Part shown: positions 32,608 to 44,385 of the stretch, in pieces | Numbering within the stretch: position 1 is the first letter of the stretch | Layout: each line of letters begins with the position of its first letter | Assembly: GCF_000003815.2 (NCBI RefSeq) | Contig: NC_049986.1 | Location: 22,495,976-22,559,975, forward strand | Length of the DNA stretch: 64,000 nt | Direction of reading: 5' to 3' | Source: Branchiostoma floridae | Lineage: Eukaryota; Chordata; Leptocardii; Amphioxiformes; Branchiostomatidae | Position numbers and translations under genes: made by a program | The notes under the pieces: model-generated | The model's database searches: none | Seen by the model: the letters and a program-made list of their open reading frames with translations, nothing else | What the model was told of the DNA's origin: nothing

Positions 32608-34135
32608 TCCACCGCGAGTGCACTGGTAGAAATGACGGACAAATGGCTCGATGAAATTGACAAGGGAAACCTGGTAGGTACGGTTCTTTTGGACTTTAGT
32701 GCCGCGTTTGATGTAGTAAATCATGAAATATTACTTGCCAAACTGAAAAGTTATGGCTTCGTGGATTCTGCCCTACACTGGATGCAAAGTTATTTGACAA
32801 ACAGGATGCAGGCCGTTTTTGTAAATGGTGATATCTCGACTTACAGAGAGATAAATAGTGGAGTACCACAGGGTAGCTGTTTAGGTCCACTGTTGTTCTG
32901 CGTATATACTAACGACTTACCCGCAGTGGTAAAACACTGTGACGTAGTAATGTACGCAGACGATACAACTCCATCTGCTGCAGGCCCCAGCATAGCAGAG
33001 GTACAAGCCACTCTTCAAGCTGAACTTACCAAGCTAACAGACTGGTGCTCAATGTTGACAAGACCAAATCTATGGTCATTGGAAGTCGTTACAAACTAAA
33101 ACATAAACCAGCCTTGCAGCTTTCGATGAGCAACAAAATGATAGAACAGGTTGAGCAGGCTAAGCTTCTAGGAATGTTGATGGACCAGCAGTTAACCTGG
33201 GCTCAACATCTGGACAAAGTAACATCTAAAATGGCACGCGCACTAGCAGCACTGGCTAAATCTCGGGACTTCTTTACTAGCGACACGTTAAAAACTGTTG
33301 CACAAACACTTGTTCTGAGTCACATGGATTATTGTGCATGTCTTCTGTCTGCGAGTTCCCAATCTCATTTAAATAAACTCCAGACATTGCAAAATAAGGT
33401 TGCCAGGTTAGTACTTAATGCATAGTACACTTCTACCTCTGATGACTTACATAGTTACTTGAACTGGCCAAAGGTAAACGTACGACTTTATACCGGAACC
33501 TTCACTATGTTCCCCGTTATCCTTACAGCTTAGAAACCGGAAGCTACCTACTAAAAGACTACATGCAATCTGAAATACCCGCCGACCCAACACCCGATTA
33601 GCTCAAGGGGGGGTGGGGGGGGGGGGGATTAAGATTGCCCAAACCCAAAACTTCTGCTGCTACCAGGACTTTCCTTTACAGGTGTGTTAAATCCTACAAC
33701 TCATTACCACAACACTTCAAATCAGCCACACCGTCCATGTTCAAAAAGCACATCAAAGACAGACTAAATACACAGACACAAACTTACAAACCTCTGCAGC
33801 ACTGGTGGTAAGACATTTATTGACAACTATGTATATAGAATTAATGTTTAGAATATTTAATACTGACCTCTGACCTCTCAGCTACTCGATCTCACAACTA
33901 CATTTACTTTTATTTTAAGAATAAGGTTTTGCGGTAATGTCTTCCTTTAAGTATAACGTTAAGTGTATATTTAGGTTGGTTGGATAGGTTGTGAATTAAG
34001 GTGTAAATAGTCTCAATGTTCTGTTAATATATTATGTTAAGTGTTTGTCTTAAGACTCCAGGAAGATTAGTGACGCATTGTCAGAATTGTACATGTATTC
34101 ACTAATGGAGATCTTTTCAATAAACAATAAACAAG
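32608..34135 (+). mobile_element. 5'-truncated CR1/jockey-type LINE with reverse transcriptase
   Basis: Starts abruptly inside the RT domain (SALVEMTDKWLDEIDKGNL) and continues with LLDFSAAFDVVNHEI (motif A), SGVPQGSCLGPLLF (motif B region) and VMYADDTT (catalytic YADD). One small frameshift near 33045 moves the frame to DKTKSMVIGS, KLLGMLMDQQLTW and KLQTLQNKVARLVL. Further frameshifts and a G run separate the end (KSYNSLPQHFKSA-like, KKHIKDRLN). The 3' end has AATAAACAATAAACAA, a short-repeat tail as in CR1-like elements. The endonuclease and ORF1 are missing. The flanks are two different parts of repeat unit U and no target duplication is visible. Confidence 0.85.
32632..33425 (+). pseudogene. 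LINE ORF2 reverse transcriptase (two frames)
   Basis: Coding part of the LINE above: 32632-33099 in the first frame and 33045-33425 in the second, with one frameshift between them. It contains all palm motifs, including the YADD box at about 32953-32964. Function would be target-primed reverse transcription in the nucleus. The frameshift makes this copy inactive unless it is a sequencing error. Confidence 0.8.
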
Positions 34136-34560
34136 TACCGACTACATGACCACCACTGGGCAGAATCGCGAACACAGAACGCAACATAAATGTCATACTG
34201 GCCCGGCAAGGCGGGAACATGTGAAATTCGATACTACAAGCTACAACATGAGGGAGGGAACGTGCTTAACCCAATAGCCTCTTGGAACGGAAATAAACTA
34301 TTTTCTTTGGCAGCATGTAAGAAAGTAGTTTATTTCAACAAAGGAAGGGATCTACAACACAGAAGAGGCGTTTCCCAAAACAAGGGCGCGACGAAGAGGC
34401 ATATTTCCCAGTGCTTAGACCCGAAGCTCCACCAGACTCACTAACCGGACCCGTTCCGCACAACAACCGCCTGTCATTCAGTTCAACAACACCTTCACAG
34501 CAGCGTCCAATGTCGTTTTCCCTTCATTTGTGCACGAACCCGAACCGGAAGGAGCCTGAG
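34136..34560 (+). repeat. Repeat unit U, copy 3
   Basis: Resumes right after the LINE with TACCGACTACATGACC and carries all later landmarks of the unit up to CGAACCGGA. Diverged by substitutions and small indels. Confidence 0.6.
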
Positions 34561-34689
34561 TATTCTGGGCCCAATATACAAAAGCAGAATCGAATCCTTC
34601 AAATTATCGAGGAATTGCCATTTCTAGCTGTGTCGGAACGTTGTTCACATCAGTACTACAAAATTTCTTCATTTGAAGTGTCGAAATAG

Positions 34690-34805
34690 AATATTGTGTG
34701 AAAACATCAGATGGCCTCTCAGATTATTTCAAATCTTCTTGCGGTGTACGACAAGGATGCAACCTAAGTCCACTACTCTTTAATCTGTTTGTCACTCGAC
34801 TTGAC
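34690..34805 (+). pseudogene. Short RT fragment (VRQGCNLSPLLFNLF)
   Basis: One frame reads TSDGLSDYFKSSCGVRQGCN, then LSPLLFNLFVTRLDL, the RT block preceding the catalytic box of LINE polymerases, ending directly at a new copy of unit U. No other RT motif is present. Confidence 0.6.
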
Positions 34806-35640
34806 TTGTTCAACCCCTTCACAGCAGCGCCCCGTCGTTTTCCCTTCATTTGTGCACGTACCTGAAGCCAAACCTATGAAATGGCAAACCAGCGTTTACT
34901 TAGAATTTTTAAAAAAAGGAACGCGACCACAATTACCGACTACATGACAATCACACGTACTGGACAGAATCGCGAACACAGAACGCAACATACATGTCAC
35001 ACTGTCCCGACAAGGCGGGAAATTGTGAAAGCCGATACTCCCAGCTAAAACAGGACGGCGGGAAAATGCTAAACCCAATCATGTCAAACCTTAAACATGT
35101 GTTTATACAAGTAGAAGTTGGGACTTTCATTAAAAATATCAAGTATTACAAATTTTGGTGTTCATTTTAGACAAGCTTTCCCATCTTACAAAAAAAGCCA
35201 AGATCACAAGATCCAGAGACTATGTCATGTATTTGTAGTATGTTTAAAACTTCATACACATACATGTTTATGTCACATACATCCATAACACATTTGTTGT
35301 ATTGAGTCACATACATCCATAACACATTTGTTTGTATTGAGGGAACGTAAACGAGCAATTGTCTTTGGCAGCAAAGTAATCTGTTTCAACAAGGGAAGGA
35401 ATCTACAGCACAGAAGAGGCGTTTTTCAAACAAGGGCGCGACGAAGAGGCATTCCTGTCTAGTACTTAGACCCAACGATTCACCAGCCTCAATAACCGGA
35501 CCCGTTTCGGTCAACAACACCGCCTGTCGCTCAGTTCAACAACACCGTCAGAGCAGCGCTCCTTGTCGTTTTCCCTTCCTTTGTGCACGTACCCGAACCT
35601 ATGGAATGGCAAACCAGTGTTTTTTCCCCGACATTTTACA
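34806..35640 (+). repeat. Repeat unit U, further partial copies
   Basis: Two more partial copies (about 34806-35080 and 35345-35640) with the marker TTTTCCCTTC(A/C)TTTGTGCACGTACC. Between them lies an AT-rich stretch with a 44 bp tandem duplication (TCACATACATCCATAACACA twice, 35273-35330). Confidence 0.55.
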
Positions 35641-36035
35641 CATTATTCTACCATAAGTCAATCATCTATAGTAAGCACATGCCATACTATATACTATAAC
35701 ACATTAAAATGCTTCGAGAAAACCAACCTCAAACTTGCGCGGTATCGGAACCACCTCCATTTCAACTTGCAATTAATGCATACACCACGACATAGTAACG
35801 GTTAGTCTTAGATTATACAGCTCCGTAAAATGGGACAAGGCTACATTATGTTTATGTTACAAACAAGCAAGCAATATATTATTAAAATAAACATATACTG
35901 CCAGCCTGCATTCCGCAAACGGGAAGAGGACTAAAGAAATGGTTGTAAATCAGGAAGTCAAAAAACTACATAATTCCTTGATACAGACAGAGCAGGAAAC
36001 CTGTTTGTCCCTTTTCCTGTGTGCTCTTCTTACAG

Positions 36036-36199
36036 TTGACCCCTTCGACTATGTCCACGCTCTAAGACGCCCTAGGCAAACAGTTAGAAGTTTTGGTACC
36101 AGCAAAGTATTAGCGTTACTCGTGAGTAGAGAGATATTAATGACACTTCACTTAATTCAGTTGACATCTTGGACAAATGGAAAGACGCGTTTGATGTAG
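36036..36199 (+). pseudogene. Arginine-rich last exon, copy 4 (diverged)
   Basis: Acceptor TTCTTACAG, then DPFDYVHALRRPRQTVR, after which the basic tail is replaced by an unrelated sequence (an insertion with VLALLVSREIL) and ends at TAG. The original tail end (GATAAATGGAAA) is visible just after. Decayed copy. Confidence 0.5.
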
Positions 36200-36576
36200 G
36201 CGATAAATGGAAAATGGCTTTTCTTCTTCCTTAGTAGGCCTTATGAACCTACCGATGGTTAGTTTGGGATGATGAACAGTTTCTACATGATTTAGGTAGG
36301 CTAAAAACGGCAAAGCAAGCGGTTAGACCCGTAGGTGCAGTGGTGGCGGTGGCGACTTTGATATGTTCGAGCTCATCAGACTGGAGGCGGAGAAGACGAT
36401 AAATGGAAAATGTATTTTTCCTGCCTTTGTATGCCTGAAGAAACTACCGATGGTGAACAGTTGTGGTGTTGATGGATAACAGTCAGCGCGTGGTCATTTG
36501 AACAGTACGCTGAAGAGAATCAAGACAAAGCTGCGGAGCAAACTCAGTACCTCCATGCTTAACCATTTGTTGATGA

Positions 36577-37457
36577 TAAGGCCATGTTGATTTGATTATA
36601 TGGATGACATCCGCGCTCGCATCAATTTTTGGCCATTTCCACAAAAAAAAAAGTTTTCGACCACACAGTAAATTGTGAAAATCAGCTGTAAATTGAGCAC
36701 ATATATACCGTACATTTAAAAAAAAACGTATCAGAAAACAGATAACTAATGCCATAGAATGCAAAAATAAATCCAACGTCAAAGAATAAGATGTGAAAGG
36801 ACAGAAAGAAAAAAAATCTATTGTTGGTAGGGGTGGGTACCAGTACAGAAAATTCAGGTATAGGTCCCGTTCAGGTCCAGAGGATCATTTCCAGGTCCGG
36901 ACCTGACCTGATTGTCTCTGAAAACTTGAGAATTGGCAATACTCAAAACAATGCTGATTGGTCAATTTTGCTACAAATGAATCTGTTTGGTTGATTGATT
37001 ATCCGACTCCCACTGGCGTTTTAAAATCCCACCTCCATGTAATCAAGGCTAACTGTCTCTGTATTTTTGACTGTAGAAACTTGATACAAACTCTACTCGA
37101 CTTCACTCTTGTTGTCTTCTTGGCCCGGTAAGACCCCAAGTGCATGCCAACATAGTGTGTCCATTTTGTAATTGGCGAAACCCGTTCCACTGATTGTTTT
37201 TCAGCTCTTTTTTTGGGGGGTCGGTCCAAGAAGAAAAAAAATGTTTTGCACCCGTAGGATGTACTGGTCCCAACATCTAACTGTTGATATACCATACTAT
37301 TTGTTTTCAGTCCTATGTTCAACCTTCCTGACCACTTAGATTTCATGTTGAAGGCAACTTTTTTTTTTTGGCCAAACTTTTTTTTTATTCGCTCGCTCGC
37401 ATCAGTTTTGGAGTTCCCAGAGGATGTCATCCATATAATCAAATCAACATGGCCTAA
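36577..37457. mobile_element. Inverted-repeat DNA element (about 0.88 kb)
   Basis: Left end TAAGGCCATGTTGATTTGAT and right end ATCAAATCAACATGGCCTAA are reverse complements, and the match continues inward through TATATGGATGACATCC. Internal parts contain long T and A runs. A 147-codon minus-strand frame inside shows no recognisable domain and includes the TIR itself, so I treat it as chance. Non-autonomous element. Confidence 0.7.
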
Positions 37458-38656
37458 CTATCAATGGACAACATGTCAACGAGTTTGACTTTGACAGAGC
37501 TGTGACTAAGTGTGCTGGGTTGAGAAACCGTAGGATTAGTGGTCAGCCCACTCAATTACCGATGTATGGCATCTAAGTAGATATCTGATCTCATGATCAT
37601 ATTGCAATCAAGAGTTTTGGTGAATAGATTAAACTCCAAATAAGTAAACTTTATAGGTAGATTGTAAGTATGTTAACCGTACATTGCATTTTGTATTGGT
37701 GATGACTAAGTGAACCATATTGTTGTGCAATAAACAGTAAGTACACTTTAAAGGTAATACTATGGTACCTATGTATGTATCTGAATTCATGACCATATTG
37801 CATTGATACAGTTGAAACACGTCTATGTCTTTTCCGTGCGTCAGAGGAAAACAAAACTTAGTAAGTTTGCCAATGGATAGCGCGGGAAGCTTGGATAACC
37901 AGATACTGTCAGTGTGAAGTTACATTGTATACCCCTTCAAAGCAACCGACCACCATGTGTCGTTTGGCAGGATGTCGAAGACCTTTGTAGGAAACGCTCA
38001 CTTCCCACGACATAAGTGGATGGCGTTTGTGGTAAGTTTAACTGTGTGTATACATATCTTTGGGTTAATTTTTCTATCGTTTGACTTTCAAAATTTTAGT
38101 TAATTATGCTGTTTTTTCCACAAACAGGACAACTTCGACCCGCTGCACTAGTGTTCATGGGGGGAAGTGTGGAGTGTACATGAGAGTGCGGGGACGGGGA
38201 TCCGTGTATCGTATGTGTGATATAAAGTTTTCTATTATACATCATAGTTCATTGTGTGCAGTGATTTACGGAAAATAATCTTTTTAATTTTCTGTCGAAT
38301 CTGTCGATTATTGCCATTTTTTTTTAAAGTTTGCTCTCAATCGTATCCTAACAATCTTTTTTTATGTAATGACATAAGTTCTAGTCAACTTGACTGCATA
38401 ATCTTTACTTGTATTGAAGTTCTATGTTCTAACCTAAAGCGCCGCGCCGGACTTATGTAGTTCCCCTTACCGATTGCGGAGAGAGAGGAACATGGAAATA
38501 GCAGAAAGAAAAACAAAAACACTTATGTTCCAACCATCTCAGGGTTCATGGGAAAGACATGACGTATTCCCGGAGATTAGATTGGTGGGGATAACACTGG
38601 ATGACAAAGCTCACATACGACAGCCATGTCACCAACACAAAAATAAAAGCGTAAGG

Positions 38657-39018
38657 GTAAGGCCACACTGATTTAATTTCTTGGTTCACGGATTCGCTCG
38701 CTCCTTTTTTTTGTGGAAAAAAATAAAAATTGCCACTCAGTAAATTTTCACCATTAATGAAACCATTCACCAACTTTGTGGTGTAGCAAATTGGCCTTTA
38801 TATTATGAGCTCCTTAAAGTGTGGGTACAGGTGCTGTTACTATACAAAAATAGTGTTTTGGTACTTTTTTCAAGCTGAAAACTTTTTTCTTTATGTTTTG
38901 GATTAGCCGTTACCTTTACCCCAACCATTTTACAATTTTTATTTTTATTTCGTCCACTCGCTCCATATTTTTTATGAAAAAATCCGTGAACCAAGAAATT
39001 AAATTGGTGTGGCCTAAG
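38657..39018. mobile_element. MITE with TAAGGCCACA terminal repeats
   Basis: Ends TAAGGCCACACTGATTTAAT and ATTAAATTGGTGTGGCCT are inverted repeats of about 40 bases reaching to TTCACGGATT. The outer sequence TAAGGCCA is shared with the element at 36577, so both may be mobilised by one transposase. A related end (GGTGTGGCCTTA) occurs at 21003-21016. Confidence 0.7.
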
Positions 39019-39759
39019 GCAATCAGCAAAGTCTCAAATGCCAAAAGAAACCCAAACCAAGAAGCTCATCTATTAGTATTACTGTCCCGGGCGCTGATAA
39101 GACTCATACTGGAATATGGAGTTGAATGTACCGCAGTATGAGCTGCAAGCATCGACCTATTTTTACGTACAAATAACTACGCGTACAATCAAACAATTGA
39201 TTGTGAGTTGATAGTGAGGGACAAAGGCCTATTTTCGGCAGCTGGATGACGCTACATTGTATAAATATTTTCATCCTGCGTGTGCTGGTGCAGTTTCATA
39301 CGCCATAAGTAGCGATAATGATGTTCTATTTACTTCTCCTGTCATGGTGATAATTGTCACTCGGCAATCTCTACTGTCACGGTACAGCAATCTCAGCAAT
39401 CAGTGCAACTCAACAATTACGGTGCATATCCATCAGCCAATCACAGTGCAGCAGATGCAACAGGGCGTGCGACTCATGTTCCGCACCAGACAGATCGTGC
39501 AGTTGCCGGGTATCGTGAGTGATGTACAAATTGATTCTTTTACCTCGGGGAGTCCATAAAGTCCATGTAAGTGATCAGCAAAACCATAGCTCCATTTTCA
39601 TGGAGGTAAAAGAATCAGTGATCAGCAGTCTGTGGTCATTGTAACTACTAATTTGTGTCATCTCAAATATGAGACGTTTTATGCTATTCTACTTGTACAT
39701 GGAAGTTATGAGAAACATTTGTTACTCACTAGTTTCCTAAATCATGTGTATTTCCACAG

Positions 39760-39827
39760 TCTCTGCCACAAGAGCGTGGGAGCCTAGAGAACTACCACCA
39801 TGGATGATTCGGCAGGCCCGGAACTAA
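39760..39827 (+). CDS. ELPPWM-type last exon, copy 3
   Basis: Acceptor ATTTCCACAG, phase 1, reading SATRAWEPRELPPWMIRQAR and N before TAA. Best preserved of the four copies, with the upstream intron 100 bp shared with the 26838 copy. Confidence 0.5.
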
Positions 39828-40197
39828 TAACAGTAAATCTACAATTATTTCCATTTATTATTACTAAAAATTCTTAAAACCACTCACACTGTCTACTACC
39901 TGATGTAACATATACACGGCTGACGCCTATAGCGACATAAACATAATTTCCAATATGCGGATAGCGGGGCCGCCTGGAAGACAGGACCATATCTAAGAGT
40001 TGATCACACATGTAGAGACTCAGACAACAAAACTCATAAGCCAATGCTGTCCGAAGTGGAACATGAAAGTAGAAGAAAGCAAAACAAAAGCAGTTATATT
40101 CCGACCATCTCAGAGTCAATGGGAAAGGCACTGAAGTACTCCCGGAGATAAAACTGGTGGGGATAATACTTGATGACAAGCTCACATACGACAATAG

Positions 40198-40242
40198 GTG
40201 GAAAGAGAACTGCCGCCGTGGATGGTTCGAGGCCAGCCGTAG
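40198..40242 (+). CDS. ELPPWM-type last exon, copy 4 (5' part replaced)
   Basis: Reads VERELPPWMVRGQP then TAG. The usual SxxTW start is missing. The preceding sequence (GACGTATT/CTGAAGTACTCCCGGAGAT(A/T)A) is shared with 38560-38610, an additional duplicated block. Confidence 0.4.
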   Translation: MERELPPWMVRGQP

Positions 40243-40659
40243 TAACTGAAAGTTCTGTTCAGTGCAATCTAAAACCACAAAAGGAACAGAGTAATGGAGG
40301 AATCACAAACTTGACATATGGTTAAAGATGTACTGAAGCCTCCTGTTCCAAAGAAACAGATCTAAAAAAATGGGCATGTCAGTAACGTTGTTAAAGGGGC
40401 GCGCAGCGCAATGAACAATTCTCAAAACCAGCCGAAATGAAGTGAAAGCATTGACCTCTTTAAGCATACAAGTAGATAAATTCCCGTAAAAAAGGCGGGT
40501 AGTACCCTTTTTTGGCAGCCACATTAGCTCCAAGATTTTCATATATGGGTTTAGTGTCTGGTTGTGATACGCAGGTGTCCTTACTGTGAGAAAACAATCG
40601 ACAGTTCTAATCAATTCTCAGAAGCCACTGGACAAGGACCTATTTCCTATGACTGACTT

Positions 40660-41400
40660 ACCTGAGCACATCTGTCCAAGCAGCAGAGTTGAGGTTCCCT
40701 CTGTCTGGCATTATACTCATAGGGGACACCAACAGATTGAACTATGAACCCCTCTGTACCCGGACCGGTCTCTAGCAGTTGATCGATCGACCAACATGCG
40801 GTCAGAATCAACTCGATTCAATGTTCACAAATCTCAAGAAGTACTATGTAGAGAAGCCGCAGCACTCGGGCAGTCTGATCACCAAGTATTGGTCCTTCCA
40901 GGTTCTCGATGGCAAAAGGAGCCCGCCTTTGCCTATCGACGAAGGAAATGCACACCAGAAACAATGCGATGCTTGGGGTTAGCACTAAATCTGACGGACT
41001 TCTCACCAGTGGAGGACACGGATAACGCAGTGCTCAAGGTAAACAGACTTTACTCCGTACTGCGCCCACTTATCGACAAGTAGGTACCAGTAAAGAAGGG
41101 GAGAGTTACATCTAACGACAAGGCTTGGATTACTCCTGGGACTAAGCGGCTGATTGAGGAGAGACAGAGCGTACTTCTCGGGCGACAAATCTTGCTATAA
41201 CAGTCTACGGAATAAAGTTCAGCGCTGCCTGGATCGTGCGAAACGCTCGTTCTACAAGGAGGAAGTGGAGAAGATGAGGCCTGGGGGGTCACGCTGGTTC
41301 AACACAGTGAAGTCTTTGATCGGGGCATCCAAGCCAAGAGGAAACAGTACAGCGTGCTCTGTAACAGACTTAAGGGATGAAGATACCCTCTCAACGGGCT
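40660..41400 (+). pseudogene. LINE endonuclease end and linker fragment
   Basis: Frames give SGIILIGDTNRLNYEPL (APE-type endonuclease GDxN block), a stop, LIDRPTCGQNQLD, then after a frameshift LGQSDHQVLVL (SDH block) and the linker toward the RT (LNLTDFSPVEDTDNAVLKVN, ITPGTKRLIEERQ, SLRNKVQRCLDRAKRSFY, WFNTVKSLIGASKPRG). The order matches the ORF2 of a CR1-type LINE. The RT itself is missing downstream. At least one stop and two frameshifts. Confidence 0.75.
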
Positions 41401-42298
41401 CGCCCCTTAGGCTGGGTATGACACATCCAATGGAGCCTTGGGGGACCATTTACATACATTTAGTCAACAACTGATTACGGGCAGGCTTTGCTACTACATT
41501 GTCAAGTCTCTTCGGCCATTTTCCACTGTAGACGACCCATAGTTTCGGGCAGTCGTAATTGAGCTGAATAAGAATTACAAGATTCCAAATCGGATGGTAC
41601 AGAGGCCAGGAAGATGGTGTGCTAGATGATTTATACGGCGACATATCTTACGAAATGTGAATGCTATGGGTTATTACCTAGTGCTTCGCAAATGCCTGTA
41701 AAGGGTGATTTTGTCAACTTCCTTGGTAAGAGGATCTAGGTCACGCCAAGTAAGCTTCCAGATACCTGGTATACGTTTGAGTACTATTCCCCCGATGCAG
41801 GTTCACTTCGACCCAGGTGTGGAGTGAGTGGGATAATGACTTTAAAGAGTATGAGTATACCGATGACATCTCCTACAAGTGTGTGTGGCTATACATTTTA
41901 AGTATATAGGGCAAAGTAACATTCTATAACAAATTTGCGAATGGTCAGGACAGCTCATCTTTCCAGAACATCTGGCAGCAACAACCATCCATAATCAGGC
42001 GAGGTCAAGGAGCAAGGAAAGCTGTTGAGATGTGTTGGGCAGAGATAGCCACCTTGAAGACATAGAGAATGGTAAAATGACTTCCTGTAGTGTGTTCAAC
42101 AGAGGGAAGTTCAACGTCTTAAGGAAAATACAAATTTAACTAATTCCATCGTGATGAAGTTGATAGAGACTTCCTCACCGATGCCGCATCATTTCACCTA
42201 CACAACATGTTTTGCCTTGAAGCACCCAGCAGTTGCCCGTGGTGTTCATTTTTTTTACTCCACATCAGTACAAAATCCATTTTCAAAGCGTCGACAGT
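41401..42298. other. No recognised gene
   Basis: Sequence of mixed composition after the LINE linker. I found no conserved frame, splice pair or repeat of note. Confidence 0.35.
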
Positions 42299-42620
42299 AC
42301 ATCACTAACGCAAACAATAACATCGACTAGAACAAATGTAAAGAAAACCGTCCGTAATTTAATAACAATTGATTACCGGTGTGTCTGCCATGTGCGCTGA
42401 GGTTTCAATACACCGTTACGTGACAGGCAAGTCGGCGTTGCGACGGACGCCGAATCGGAGTACTCTCTAAAGTGTTCTCAGCGAGTTTTTGTGATCTTGT
42501 GTACATTTTTGTGCTTCGTGATATATCACAAAATCAGGAAATACTACTGATACTTCTATTGTGTTGGATATCACGATCTAATCCTGTTTCAGCGTCATCG
42601 TGACACAAAGGAATGTTGAG
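42299..42620 (+). repeat. Interspersed repeat R2, copy 3
   Basis: Starts ATCACTAACGCAAACAATAA and follows the 9930-10200 copy through GCGACGGACGCCG and TTGTGTTGGATATCACGATC. Roughly 50 bases are inserted or lost between blocks. Confidence 0.6.
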
Positions 42621-42689
42621 TCTAATCAGAATGGCTTCCTTGTCTGTTGATCGTCGCTATCCCCCTAATTAAATAATTAACAAAGATTA

Positions 42690-43345
42690 TCATTATCTTT
42701 CTTGAAATTGTATTGCAAGTATGACACTACTTTCACTTTTACTCACAATGCCGCTGTAACCATGGATAATTACCACAATTGTGGCAACCTCTTCATTAAA
42801 GGTGCCAAAGGGTACAGCGGAAAAGCTGGCTGTATCAGGTCTGGCCTGGAATGCCATCCTGGATACCGTACGGGGTGCCCCATTTCTGAGGACTTTCAGA
42901 CATAGCATGACCTTGAATTGACTGATTTACAGGACCGGACTACCACGACGATTTTGATTGTAAAATACGCAGTGTAAAGATGTAGTTAATTCGTATTAAT
43001 TTCATTTATTTTCCCCATGGTCCCAGCAAATTAAATGGGCAGAAAGACAAAAATTCCCAAGGGCCCTTACAGAAAGAGTTTGAGAATACATTGCCAGAAA
43101 GCATCCATGTTGTCGCTCCAGTCCACGCATCACGATTATTTATGACCGCTCTTGGGAGTAATGCCGCACATTGGATCATCACACAATTAAGAACATGTTT
43201 ATATCATTATCCATTATCAAATATTTGCAATGTAACTTTTGATGAAAATAAGATACATTTTCTATTGAGTAGCATGCTTTATTCTCTTCTGATAACGCGT
43301 CACTCCATGGCCGTGAAGCTCCTAGAACGAGTACTTAAATAATGC
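42690..43345 (+). other. Unrecognised open frames
   Basis: Two + frames of 67 codons (42702-42905, NYHNCGNLFIKGAKGYSGKA) and 83 codons (43091-43342, ESIHVVAPVHASRLFMTALG) are open, but show no domain I know and no splice sites at their ends. Kept as possible exons only. Confidence 0.2.
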
Positions 43346-43930
43346 CTCACTTGAATAATTACAAAAAGAAAAAAAGACTGCATAATTCCCCGCTATTAGG
43401 CACTTTTGAAGTTATTTTTCTGGACGACAGTCTGTTACAAGTAAGGAACCCTATTTACTGCTTCAAACTGAAAACCGATATAATATAAAGTACCGACAAC
43501 TTTTAATGTACTGGTCAGAATCGCTCCCATACAGAACGACGTAATATATTAACTAAAAAAGGCGGGAACTTGTGAAAGCCGATACCCTAACCTTACGCAT
43601 GATGGAGGGAAAGCTACATTCAATAGCCGCTTGTACCGAAAATAAACAATTTTCCTGTGCAGCACTTAAACTTATTTATTGTAACAATATTTCAAGATGA
43701 AAATGAACAGCATGCTGCGAAAACCGACACGTACTGGAATAGGCTCAGCTATGCAACTTGTCAGGGTCAATCTCATCAGGGTCAGCACTGACGGCACAAC
43801 TTGCAAAAAATCTGTGTAAGCTTTGTTTCATCTCATATCTTGTCCCATGTTAATATCAATCCAAAACAACTTGGTAATATAAAGGCATGCCCTACGACTC
43901 ATTGTCTCCATGTCTTGCTCGTTTTACGCA

Positions 43931-44010
43931 GGAGCTGAAACTCGTCAGGCGGTATCTTACGGACTTTTCCAAGGCTTTTGACCGCGTCTGTCATACAACT
44001 GCTATCGCTT
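43931..44010 (+). pseudogene. Short RT motif A fragment
   Basis: Reads LVRRYLTDFSKAFDRVCHTT, the DFSKAFDRV motif A of LINE reverse transcriptases, then a stop. Isolated fragment. Confidence 0.55.
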
Positions 44011-44385
44011 AACTCAGTAGTGTCGGAGGAAGATCCTCTCTCTTCCTCTGGGTGTGCAACTTAGTCTCATATCTGAGTACATTGCTACCACAAGTGCCAG
44101 TCATGAAAATAAAAACGCATACTACATCTAAAAATTGTCTTTGTCCTGTTATTAAATGAGTCATGTGTATGATGATATTACTATTTTGGTGACGTAAAAC
44201 CAATGTAGGTCCAACGGACTTTTATGCACCGAGACTTCATATGAGACAATTGAAGCGATTTGCTTTTGGAAAAACAGGACGCACCAATTCCATTGATTAT
44301 AGGACTAGAACCAGTTTCATATTGTTGCACTTCTTGAAACACACATAGACGCCAATGTAAACGACAATGAGTAGTGCCCAGATGA

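Noticed and set aside
36999-37442. 147-codon minus-strand frame
   Set aside because: It overlaps the terminal repeat of a DNA element and poly-A/T runs; no family features.
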